DNA from: Dickeya chrysanthemi NCPPB 402
Lineage (GTDB): Bacteria > Pseudomonadota > Gammaproteobacteria > Enterobacterales > Enterobacteriaceae
Assembly: GCF_000406105.1 (NCBI RefSeq)
Contig: NZ_CM001974.1
Coordinates: forward strand, 1,457,286 to 1,521,285
DNA: 64,000 nucleotides
Direction of reading: 5' to 3'
The notes under the pieces were generated by a model. That model ran no database searches. It was not told where the DNA came from and was given only the letters and a program-made list of their open reading frames with translations. Positions 57,026-64,000 of this stretch are shown one piece after another; position 1 is the stretch's first letter, and each line of letters opens with the position of its first letter. The position numbers and the translations under genes were made by a program.

Positions 57026-57079
57026 TTGATTATGATTGTAATCAATGATGTTGACTTTATTGATTATGGTTGTCATCAT
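57026..57079. promoter_or_regulatory. Operator sites 3 and 4 at the OYE promoter
   Basis: Two motif copies 34 bp apart: TTGATTATGATTGTAATCAA (57026-57045, perfect outer palindrome) and TTGATTATGGTTGTCATCAT (57060-57079). TTGACT at 57051-57056 lies between them as a possible -35 box, so repressor binding would cover the promoter. The OYE start codon is 33 bp further. Confidence 0.75.
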
Positions 57080-57112
57080 AAATGAACGATACAAAACAGG
57101 AAGGAAAGTAAA

Positions 57113-58203
57113 ATGACAGATAACAGTTTATTTCAGCCTTACAAACTGGGTTCTCTGATATTAACGAATCATATTGTAATGGCTCCGCTTACACGTAACC
57201 GTGCCGGTTCAGGCCTTGTTCCCGGTGAATTTGCTGCGACTTACTATGCGCAACGCGCTTCCGCAGGCTTGTTAATTACTGAGGCGACACAGATTTCGGC
57301 ACAGGCTCAGGGGTATCAGGATACACCCGGCCTTTATACAGAGGAGCAAATCAAGGGGTGGCGCAAAGTCACTGATGCGGTTCGTGCCAAAGGCGGACGG
57401 ATATTTGTGCAGTTGTGGCATGTAGGACGGGTTTCCCACGTTGATCTGCAACCTAAAGGTGCTGCGCCAGTTGCGCCTTCAGCTATTCGTGCCGAGACAA
57501 AAGTTTTTGTTAACAATGGTTTTCCGAGGCATCAGAGCCGCGTGCTCTGGAGCTTGATGAGATCCGGTCCATCGTCGAGGATTTTCGTAAGGCGGCATCC
57601 AACGCCATGGCTGCCGGTTTTGACGGCGTAGAGATTCACGGTGCTAATGGCTATTTGCTTGAACAGTTTATTAAAGATGGTGCTAACAAGCGTACAGATA
57701 CCTACGGGGGATCAATCGCTAATCGTGCCCGGCTATTACTGGAGGTGACAGCCGCTGTTGCTAAAGAGATTGGTGCAGAACGCACTGGTGTGCGTATTTC
57801 ACCTGTTTCTCAGGTTAATGGGATTTCCATCAGTGACTCTCAAGAGCAGTACGATTACATCGTAGATCAGCTTAATACTCTGGGTATCGTATACATTCAT
57901 GTTGTTGAAGGCGCGACAGGCGGCTCTCGCGAGAATATTCCGTTCAATTACGACTCTCTGCGTCAGCGGTTTAAGAATACCTATATAGGCAATAACGGCT
58001 ATGATCTGGATTTGGCCAAAAAACAGTTCGCCGAAGGTAAGGTTGACCTCTTTGCCTTCGGGCGTCCTTTCATTGCTAATCCGGATTTGGTTGAACGTTT
58101 AAAAACCGGTGCGCCTTTGGCACCAATTAACCCTGCAACACTTTATGGCGGGGGAGCCGAAGGGTATACCGATTATCCTTCCTTAGTTAATACCGATATC
58201 TGA
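57113..58203 (+). pseudogene. nemA: Old Yellow Enzyme (NemA-like) alkene reductase, one-base frameshift
   Basis: FMN-dependent reductase of alpha,beta-unsaturated carbonyls, maleimides and nitro compounds. The N-terminal frame has NHIVMAPLTRNRAGSG, ITEATQISAQAQGY and FVQLWHVGRVSH, through AETKVFVNNGF. Then the frame is lost at about 57523. The remainder continues one frame over with EPRALELDEIRSIVEDFRKA, GVEIHGANGYLLEQF and FGRPFIANPDLV, ending LVNTDI. Inserting one G (GGTTTT-G-CCGAGG) restores a normal 364-residue enzyme. The active-site motif HGANGYL is intact. Either a recent mutation or a sequencing deletion. It has a strong AGGAAGG ribosome site. Confidence 0.87.
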
Positions 58204-58283
58204 TAACAGCGAGTATTTTGATACTAATTTGCTGTGAAATATTACTTATACCAAATTCATTTCAATATTAGAGAGATATAAAT

Positions 58284-59066
58284 ATGACAACCAAGTCTTC
58301 TGTTTTGATCACCGGCGCTTCCACTGGGATTGGCGCGACCTATGCAGAGCGCTTTGCCCAACGCGGCCATGATTTAGTGTTGGTTGCACGTGATAAAGCC
58401 CGGATGGAAGCTCTTGCTACTCGTTTAAACCAGGAATATGGGGTTGTTGTCGACGTTCTTCCTGCTGATCTGACTCAATCTGATGAACTGGCGATAGTCG
58501 AAGAACGCCTGAAAGCTGATTCAAAAATCGAAACTCTTATTAATAATGCCGGAATAGCACAATCGGGATATTTTCTTGATCAGACTCCAGACTCTATTAA
58601 CAGGCTTATTGCTCTTAATATAACTGCTCTGACACGCCTCTCCAGCGCCATTTCTCCACGCTTAGTACAAAATGGTAAAGGAGCAATCGTTAATATCAGC
58701 TCGGTAGTCGGTCTGGCACCTGAATTCAATATGTCAGTATATGGCGCAACCAAAGCCTTTGTCCTCTTTCTTTCTCAGGGAATGAACCTGGAATTGTCAC
58801 CCAAAGGGGTTTATGTGCAGGCGGTTCTTCCCGCCGGAACCTATACCGAGATCTGGGAGCGCGCAGGCGTCGATATCAGTTCCTTCGCCAAGATGATGGA
58901 AGTCGGTGCTCTGGTGGATGCTGCGTTGGTCGGCTTTGATCGTCGAGAACTTGTAACAATTCCGCCCCTGCAAAATGATGAATACTGGAAAGCGCTTGAT
59001 CAAGCACGACAGGCGTTGGTTTCTGACATCCGGCAGGCTGACGTTGCAGAACGGTATCGAGCCTAA
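58284..59066 (+). CDS. Short-chain dehydrogenase/reductase
   Basis: Classical SDR, 260 residues. The NAD(P) loop is LITGASTGIGATYAERF. NNAGIAQSG follows, with catalytic Ser in VNISSVVGLAPE and the YxxxK motif in YGATK. The C-terminus contains an extra YWKALDQARQAL helix. It follows the OYE gene by 80 bp in the same direction without its own operator motif, so it is probably in the same transcript. The substrate is unknown; carbonyl reduction alongside OYE would fit electrophile detoxification. Confidence 0.9.
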   Translation: MTTKSSVLITGASTGIGATYAERFAQRGHDLVLVARDKARMEALATRLNQEYGVVVDVLPADLTQSDELAIVEERLKADSKIETLINNAGIAQSGYFLDQTPDSINRLIALNITALTRLSSAISPRLVQNGKGAIVNISSVVGLAPEFNMSVYGATKAFVLFLSQGMNLELSPKGVYVQAVLPAGTYTEIWERAGVDISSFAKMMEVGALVDAALVGFDRRELVTIPPLQNDEYWKALDQARQALVSDIRQADVAERYRA

Positions 59067-59219
59067 CTGTAAGAGTGTAGTGGGGCTTAGCAGCCAGGCG
59101 GAAATTTGATCAAACTGCTGAGATGAAATGAGAAAAGATGGGGAATCAGATGTTTTCGTTTAAGCGAAACGCTGCCTGCTGACGTACTACCAATTGACTC
59201 CTGCATGGTTTTTTTAAAG

Positions 59220-59246
59220 ATTTCGTGCGCCCACTGCGCACGAAAT
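59220..59246. terminator. Perfect hairpin downstream of the SDR gene
   Basis: 11-bp perfect stem ATTTCGTGCGC / GCGCACGAAAT with a 5-base loop. The T-run (TTTTTTT at 59209-59215) lies upstream, so on the minus strand the hairpin precedes... A-rich/T-rich order suited to a minus-strand terminator; on the plus strand it is only a structure. Confidence 0.4.
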
Positions 59247-59259
59247 TACAAGCCAACCA

Positions 59260-59772
59260 GTGCTTATGGCTAGGGTCAGCTCAATCTGCGAGTTGATCCG
59301 GCTAATATCCAACAGTCACGGGCGCATTTTTTATCGTAACTTTCCCTCACAGGAAATATTAGTGATGGAGGTTTATCGCTATGAGATGTTGCAGGTCGCA
59401 AAATTTGCTGAGCACTTGCTCCAGACTCGTCAGCCAGACCAGGCATTGAGGGAGTGGATAAATCGCCTTGCCGAGTACGCCATAACCAAAGCTGGCTTGG
59501 CCAATGCAATTCGTGAGGTATCACTCACGCAGGACTGTCCGGGAAATGCGGGCTATGCCCCGATAATCGCTGCAGCGCAATTACTACTCGATGCAAATAA
59601 GAAGGCTGGAACAATCCACGCCGGCGTTACCACTGGCGACTTTTTCCTTGCAATTGCAGGGATCTGGCAGCTCGATTTTAATGACGATTGGAAACCACGG
59701 CTAACCTGGCTCATCGATATCGTTATGACGGGACTGTGCGCGGGAGCGCCACTTCGTGATGTTTCTCAGTAG
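59260..59772 (+). pseudogene. TetR-family regulator lacking its N-terminal HTH
   Basis: From about 59311 the frame reads GRIFYRNFPSQEILVMEVYRYEM, matching the end of a TetR HTH and the first ligand-domain helix. About 140 residues of a C-terminal regulatory domain then follow (LREWINRLAEYAITKAG, GTIHAGVTTGDFFLAIAGIW). The first 35-40 residues of the DNA-binding domain are replaced by unrelated sequence. So DNA binding is lost, and this is a relic. It may once have controlled an adjacent SDR or reductase gene. Confidence 0.75.
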
Positions 59773-59818
59773 ATATTACTTCCGGTAACGTAGCAGAAGC
59801 CTCACGCCTCATGGGATG

Positions 59819-59956
59819 CTCGTCATACTTCACGTTGCAGGTGCGTTGGCTTTCTTACTCGGCCCATCAATGGGCCTCGCCCTACGAGCCAACGCGTTGC
59901 GTTATTCAAAACGCAACGCGTGGTGTTGTCCTGCAGCTCGAATTATTTTGGGTATA
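59819..59956. repeat. ERIC-like element with a different core
   Basis: The ends match ERIC arms (CGTCATACTTCACGTTGCAGGTGCG at left; CTGCAGCTCGAATTATTTTG then GGTATA at right). The core is not the ERIC core: it contains GGCCCATCAATGGGCC and ACGCGTTGCG...CGCAACGCGT palindromes. About 138 bp. A decayed relative is at 19302-19377. Confidence 0.7.
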
Positions 59957-59969
59957 ATTGTGATAAGAG

Positions 59970-60863
59970 TTATTGAGCTAAAAACTTAGCGGAGGCTCTT
60001 TCTACGCTAAAGAAAAGCTCTGCATCTGGATATTTTATTTTCATGCGGTTTTGAAATTCGGCGCGACTGCTTGATTTGGAAAGTTCTTCTTCAAAAACCA
60101 AAAGATATTGTTTTGTGAAATAAATTGCACTGTAGGCGTCAAGTTTTTTATTCGGAAAATTATGCCCTGGAATAACGATTTTAGGGTTTTGTTTTGCAAG
60201 CGCATCGAGATTTTGAACCCAGCGTTTTCGGCTCTCAGGCGTCGTTTCGACGGTATAGACGTGCATTTGGTCATAGGCCATGTCACCGACTACCGCGACA
60301 CGCTCTTTTGGGAACCAAAGGTAGGAGTTCTCATCGGTATCCCCCTGAAGATGTTTATGAATCTCGATTTTTGTACCTTCAATACTGAGTTGGTCTCCAT
60401 CGTATCTGGTTATGGGAATTTCACGGGTAGCAGCCTTTGACGACAGTATCCCATGCCACTTTTCAAGCTTGGCCTTGTATACCTCATCTATACGGCTCGC
60501 GACCTTAGGGTTAGCTAAAATCTCCACTTGTGGAAAAGCGTCCTTGAAGACCTCCAACCCCAAAAAATGATCAGCATGTTCGTGAGTGATATAAATCTGC
60601 TTAAGATTCTTTTTGAGCGATCGTATCAAATCGAGGACTTTAAGCGCATTCGCTCGAGTAAGTTGCGCATCAATCAGCAGGAGTTCTTTATCCCCCTCAA
60701 CAATCACCGAGTTATCAAAAAAGCCATCGTCTTCTGAAGTGAATACATGAAAAGTCAGATCGGAAACGTTGACTGATTGGCTGGCGAAAACTGTTCCAGC
60801 TGTGAGAGTAAGGGTGCAAAGCATCAGGAGGTTTTTTATAATTCCATTTATTTTCATATACAT
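59970..60863 (-). CDS. Secreted MBL-fold metallo-hydrolase
   Basis: Metallo-beta-lactamase-fold protein, 297 residues, with a Sec signal (hydrophobic LLMLCTLTLTAGTVFA, cleavage near ASQ). The zinc-binding motif is THEHADHFLG, with later ligands in GDMAYDQ (Asp) and VIPGHNFP (His). An insertion between strands contains HKHLQGDTDENSYLWF. Relatives are periplasmic MBL proteins near quinoprotein or SoxH-like systems; not a typical beta-lactamase. AGGA lies seven bases before the first of two possible ATGs. More AT-rich than the flanking GC-rich blocks, so of separate origin. Confidence 0.83.
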   Translation of the reverse strand: MYMKINGIIKNLLMLCTLTLTAGTVFASQSVNVSDLTFHVFTSEDDGFFDNSVIVEGDKELLLIDAQLTRANALKVLDLIRSLKKNLKQIYITHEHADHFLGLEVFKDAFPQVEILANPKVASRIDEVYKAKLEKWHGILSSKAATREIPITRYDGDQLSIEGTKIEIHKHLQGDTDENSYLWFPKERVAVVGDMAYDQMHVYTVETTPESRKRWVQNLDALAKQNPKIVIPGHNFPNKKLDAYSAIYFTKQYLLVFEEELSKSSSRAEFQNRMKIKYPDAELFFSVERASAKFLAQ

Positions 60864-61242
60864 ATAACGTTCCTATAGAATTGTTTTCACAAGGTCATCA
60901 TGGAACGATAAGTACAAGATGTCAAGATCTTTGGCCTGTTGCCGATTCCATAACTGATTAACATGGGCGAAGCTGTCGAATCGGCGGTATCGTATATCGC
61001 ATCCTGCAGGGAAAAGCGGCAGGGTCGAGTGAACCATCTCTGAAGACGGAGATTCAGGGTTGGCCCTGCCGTTGTGGGGGCCAGATGGTAGATCCGTTGT
61101 GGCTGTCAAATCAGAAGTGAGCGGTGTCGGATCGGAGCCACATGAGCCCCACGCCGGAGAAACGCACGAGACATCCGTTTCAAGTCAACTTCGCGGCCTC
61201 GTTTCCAGGAACTGGGCCGCTTCGTCTTTCTTACTTGTTTAC
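60864..61242. other. Unassigned region, probable gene debris
   Basis: Open frames exist on both strands but none matches a family I recognise or has a good start. Composition changes from AT-rich to GC-rich here, marking a junction between imported pieces. Confidence 0.45.
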
Positions 61243-61359
61243 TCAGGGCATAGAAAGGTTGATGTCAGAGACCAGCTTTCCACCGCCGAAGCTCATGCTC
61301 TCCAGGGGAATAGCCTGCATTATAAGGGTGACATCGTCCTGGCTGACGCCAGCCTTTTC
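61243..61359 (-). pseudogene. C-terminal fragment of a tautomerase (4-OT family)
   Basis: Encodes EKAGVSQDDVTLIMQAIPLE followed by SMSFGGGKLVSDINLSMP and a stop. This fits the end of small 4-oxalocrotonate-tautomerase family proteins (consensus GV-x-x-D-VTV-x-x-x-E-x-P-x-E-x-W-x-x-GG). The Pro1 half is missing. It abuts, in another frame, the N-terminal fragment described next. Confidence 0.6.
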
Positions 61360-61498
61360 TACTGACATCCTGAACCAGTCCCTTCAGCGCCCACAGTGCG
61401 CTACCCGTCACGATAGCGGTGCTGAGCGTTTCATGCCTTTTCTTCCAGCGCGCCAATCCCCCATTCGCCTCGACCACCCGTGTCAGCAATTCGGGCAT
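61360..61498 (-). pseudogene. N-terminal fragment of an unknown gene
   Basis: Starts MPELLTRVVEANGGLARWKK and continues TLSTAIVTGSALWALKGLVQ. It resembles the beginning of uncharacterised proteobacterial proteins with an EAHGG-x-x-RW motif (memory). Homology stops at about 61365, where the tautomerase fragment begins out of frame. So the original gene lost its body in a deletion or recombination. Confidence 0.5.
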
Positions 61499-61530
61499 GT
61501 TCCGCTCCCTGACAGGGCTTGCGTGGCGGA

Positions 61531-62319
61531 TCAATAGCCCTTGAATTCGAGCATCGGGCGCGGCGTGCCGGCCTTTAGGGCTTTGATAGCCGAAGCAAGC
61601 CCGTCCTTCACGTCTTCCGTCTCGAACAAGGGCATGGCGATGTTGAACATCACATCGTCGGCCGTCTGGACACCGCCGTTAGCCCAGGCGCGCAGCAAGG
61701 CCTTGTGGGCGGCGTGGGCGCGTGTCGGGCCGTGCACGAACTTCGCGGCGAAGGCATGCGCCTCTGCAAGCAGCTCGGCATCGGCGACGACGCGGTTGAT
61801 CACGCCGAAGCGCTCCATCGTCGCGGCAGGGACGCGCTCGGAAGTCAGCGCCCATTCCATGGCACGTGCGCGTCCTGCGCGTTCGGCGACGCGATAGATG
61901 CCGCCCAGCAGGGTCACGAGGGCAAGCGACTGTTCCGGATGGCAGAACGTTGCGCTTTCGGCGGCAAAGATGACATCGGCGCGCAACGCCAGTTCAAAAC
62001 CACCGCCGGCACATAAGCCGTGCACCACCGCAATGACAGGCAAGGGCAGGCGTTCGAAGCGATTGAAGACATCCATGTAACCCTCGAAGCGCGCACGCAA
62101 CTGGCGGGGGGTGTCGTCGGGCCAGGGCATGATGTCGCCGCCAAAGCTGAAGTTCTCGCCTTCGGCGCGCACCAGTACGACGCGTGCATCACTGCGTTCG
62201 ATCGCATTGATCGCTGTAGCCAGTTCGTCAACCATCTGGTCGCCGATGCGGTTTTGCGGCGAGCGAGCGAGAATGATCGTGGCAATGCCATGATCGATGG
62301 TATGGGTGAGATGAGACAT
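61531..62319 (-). CDS. Enoyl-CoA hydratase/isomerase family protein
   Basis: Crotonase-fold enzyme, 262 residues, acting on an acyl-CoA. The oxyanion-hole segment is VHGLCAGGGFELALRADVIFA, and FHPEQ-like CHPEQSLALVTLLGG lies in the region of the catalytic Glu. The N-terminal RAEGENFSFGGDI is the first CoA-binding loop. AGGAG lies six bases before the ATG. It is followed by truncated debris and preceded by an alpha/beta hydrolase gene in the same direction (30-bp gap), so they form an operon with the flavin reductase. High GC suggests a Burkholderia-like donor. The acyl substrate is unknown. Confidence 0.88.
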   Translation of the reverse strand: MSHLTHTIDHGIATIILARSPQNRIGDQMVDELATAINAIERSDARVVLVRAEGENFSFGGDIMPWPDDTPRQLRARFEGYMDVFNRFERLPLPVIAVVHGLCAGGGFELALRADVIFAAESATFCHPEQSLALVTLLGGIYRVAERAGRARAMEWALTSERVPAATMERFGVINRVVADAELLAEAHAFAAKFVHGPTRAHAAHKALLRAWANGGVQTADDVMFNIAMPLFETEDVKDGLASAIKALKAGTPRPMLEFKGY

Positions 62320-62349
62320 GCCGGACTCCTGTGTTGTCGTAAGTTGAGG

Positions 62350-63246
62350 TTACGCGAGGTGTTCCTTGAACCAGTCCAGCGCGGCGGCACTGGATTGATC
62401 GAATCTGGTGGTGTACGGATCGAAGTGGCCGCCGGGGATCGTCACGAGGCGCTTCGGCTCAAGGGCGCGCTCGTAGGCGGCCAGCTCGAGATCGGTCAGC
62501 GTGATCGTGTCCTGCAGCGCGACGATCATCAGCAGCGGCGTGGGAGACACGCGCGCAATCCACGTGCCCGGTTCGTACATGCGCGCGGCGCGCGTCGAGC
62601 GCACCGTGACGCTGTTTTCCCAGACGCCGTCGGGCACGGGCTGCAGATAGAACTCGACGGCATCCTTGGCGCGGTACGAAGCAGGGATGGTAGGATCGGC
62701 GCTGACGATCGTCTGTCGGTGCGGCGACTCACCGCGTGCTTGCGCGCGCTCGTCCGCCGCGAAGGCGTCTTCAATGGCGGCAACGGCGTCGGGCGGAATA
62801 CGGCGCAGTCCTTGCTCGAAGCCGCTGATCGTCGGCACCTGCGCGACGACCGCGCGCAAGCGGCGTTCGGTTGCGCCAAGCACGAGCGCGTGACCGCCGG
62901 AATAGCTCGTGCCCCACAAGCCGATGCGCTTCGCGTCGACGACGTCCTGATGTTCCAGGAAGCTGATCGCGCGCCGCCAATCGGCGATCTGGCGCCATGG
63001 GTCGATATCCTGGCGCGGCGTGCCATCGCTGGCACCGAAGTTGCGGTGATCGTGCAGGAGGACGACAAAGCCATTCGAGGCGAATTTCTCGGCGAATCGC
63101 TCCAGGCCGTGCTCCTTCACGCCGGCATAGCCATGCGCCATGGTGATGGCGGGATAAGGGCCGGTACCGCCGGTGGGCACATAGAGCCAGCCGCGTAGTG
63201 TGACACCGCCCTCGGCTTCAAATGAGATATCGGTACGTTGAAACAT
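62350..63246 (-). CDS. Alpha/beta hydrolase (dienelactone hydrolase/YcjY-like)
   Basis: Alpha/beta hydrolase, 298 residues, without a signal peptide. The opening TLRGWLYVPTGGTGPYPAITMAHG holds the oxyanion region (HGYAG). The nucleophile elbow is GTSYSGGHAL. The acid is probably Asp in VALQDTITL, and the His lies in IPGGHFDPY. This is the YcjY-like/dienelactone hydrolase branch acting on small esters. AGGAG lies seven bases before the ATG. It lies between flavin reductase and enoyl-CoA hydratase genes on the same strand, which suggests a short catabolic operon for an aromatic or ester compound. Confidence 0.85.
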   Translation of the reverse strand: MFQRTDISFEAEGGVTLRGWLYVPTGGTGPYPAITMAHGYAGVKEHGLERFAEKFASNGFVVLLHDHRNFGASDGTPRQDIDPWRQIADWRRAISFLEHQDVVDAKRIGLWGTSYSGGHALVLGATERRLRAVVAQVPTISGFEQGLRRIPPDAVAAIEDAFAADERAQARGESPHRQTIVSADPTIPASYRAKDAVEFYLQPVPDGVWENSVTVRSTRAARMYEPGTWIARVSPTPLLMIVALQDTITLTDLELAAYERALEPKRLVTIPGGHFDPYTTRFDQSSAAALDWFKEHLA

Positions 63247-63403
63247 GGGAGTTCTCCTTGTAGAAAAATGTCAGGCGGCGCCGTAAAAGTGACTGGCATC
63301 GACCTTGCCTTGCTGGCGGCGACCGAGTTTCGCGGAAAATTTCCGGACGCCATCGAGCGGCCGGTGATGAATCTCTGTATGCACGATCTTGCTCGGCGCC
63401 GGG

Positions 63404-64000
63404 TCAATCAACCGGTCGCTCAAGCCTGAAAAGCTGCTCCGCGCTGATTTCGAAGTAGTCGGCCGGCCCACCGCCGCGCAGGATCGGGCGCGCCTGCGCA
63501 GTCTGGTACACGCCGTCCTTGATCAACTTCCGGTCGATGTGGATCGCTACTGCTTCGCCCAACACCAGCCACGCCGGCAGCGCCGCGCCGCCCTGCGCCT
63601 CAAGCTGCACGATCTGGGTAACCACGCACTCGAACTGCACCGGGCTAGCCGCAACGCGCGATGGCCGCACTTTGGCAGAAGGCAGACTCTCCAGCCCGGC
63701 TAACCCGAACTCATCGACGTGTGCTGGCACCATCGCCGCGGAGGCGTTCATCGTCTCGACGAGCTCTCTCGTCACCAGGTTCCATACGAACTCGCCGGTG
63801 TCGCGCGCGTTGGCGAGCGAGTCCTTCGCACCCAGCGAGCAAAAGCCGATGATCGGCGGTTTGTAACTGAACAGGTTGAAGAAGCTGTAGGGGGCAAGGT
63901 TGCGCACGCCATCGTTAGAGACTGTGCTGATCCAGCCGATCGGTCGCGGAGCGACGATGGCGTTGAGCGGATCGTGACGCAGGGAATGCCCCTGCGCCGG
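63404..64000 (-). CDS. Flavin reductase family protein, 5' end beyond window
   Basis: Flavin reductase-like (FMN-binding split barrel) protein; the gene starts outside the window on the minus strand. About 198 residues are visible. The family core is APRPIGWISTVSNDGVRNLAPYS, then PPIIGFCSLGAKDSLANARDTGEF, and the C-terminus is ADYFEISAEQLFRLERPVD. Members either supply reduced flavin to a monooxygenase or act alone. About 157 bp without a clear gene separate it from the hydrolase gene. A partner monooxygenase may lie further upstream, outside the window. Confidence 0.88.
   Translation of the reverse strand, partial: PAQGHSLRHDPLNAIVAPRPIGWISTVSNDGVRNLAPYSFFNLFSYKPPIIGFCSLGAKDSLANARDTGEFVWNLVTRELVETMNASAAMVPAHVDEFGLAGLESLPSAKVRPSRVAASPVQFECVVTQIVQLEAQGGAALPAWLVLGEAVAIHIDRKLIKDGVYQTAQARPILRGGGPADYFEISAEQLFRLERPVD

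Noticed and set aside
60873..61109. Minus-strand 78-codon frame upstream of the MBL gene
   Set aside because: No ribosome site, no recognisable family, and it spans a composition junction.
1..64000. CRISPR arrays, tRNA/rRNA genes, phage or integrase genes
   Set aside because: None seen: no regularly spaced repeats, no cloverleaf or rRNA signature, and only a dead ISL3 transposase fragment.

Overview
The window looks like a chromosomal segment of a soft-rot enterobacterium, most likely Dickeya or a close relative in the Pectobacteriaceae. The grounds are Enterobacterales-type hyb/hyp, fdo, ylaC and ybdL genes, two 127-bp ERIC elements, a NasR-controlled assimilatory nitrate operon and a secreted GH43 arabinan-type hydrolase. 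This assignment rests on recalled protein families, not on a search.

Left part (1-24488). The window opens inside hybC, the large subunit of hydrogenase 2. The maturation genes follow, closely packed: hybD, hybE, hypA, hypB, hypC, hypD and hypE, then a dispersed repeat and hypF. HypB carries an exceptional histidine-rich region. Next come ylaC, an amidotransferase, and formate dehydrogenase-O (fdoGHI), whose catalytic subunit has cysteine instead of selenocysteine. The fdhE accessory gene sits close by, past a divergent MFS transporter. A cytoplasmic esterase-like hydrolase and the GH43 enzyme lead into nasR.

Nitrate assimilation (23199-35679). nasR encodes a NIT-ANTAR antiterminator. It is followed by a sigma-54-type promoter, a leader with an ANTAR-type hexaloop hairpin and an intrinsic terminator. 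Then come an ABC nitrate transporter (nasFED), a three-module nitrite reductase fusion (NasC-NirB-NirD), the nitrate reductase NasA and a siroheme methyltransferase. Together they take nitrate to ammonium: uptake, two reductions and cofactor supply, under nitrogen and nitrate control.

Middle part (35725-47641). An AT-rich islet holds sbnA and sbnB (L-2,3-diaminopropionate synthesis) divergent from a formyltransferase and a LysE-type exporter. This is a candidate small-molecule pathway, but sbnA and lysE each carry a one-base frameshift. Beyond it lie ordinary genes: an amino-acid binding protein, methionine aminotransferase ybdL with an in-register run of MetJ-like boxes, a LysR regulator, a chemoreceptor and gamma-glutamyltranspeptidase.

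Right part (47800-64000) is a mosaic accessory region. Gene debris (cysI, a DsbA-type gene, an ISL3 transposase, a TetR C-terminus, a tautomerase C-terminus joined to another gene's N-terminus) separates intact imported modules. These are a GC-rich LysR / FMN reductase / pirin / NADP-oxidoreductase cluster; a TetR-quinone oxidoreductase-Old Yellow Enzyme-SDR group tied together by a repeated 20-bp operator; a metallo-beta-lactamase-fold protein; and a GC-rich flavin reductase / hydrolase / enoyl-CoA hydratase group running off the end. No tRNA, rRNA, CRISPR array or intact insertion sequence was seen.
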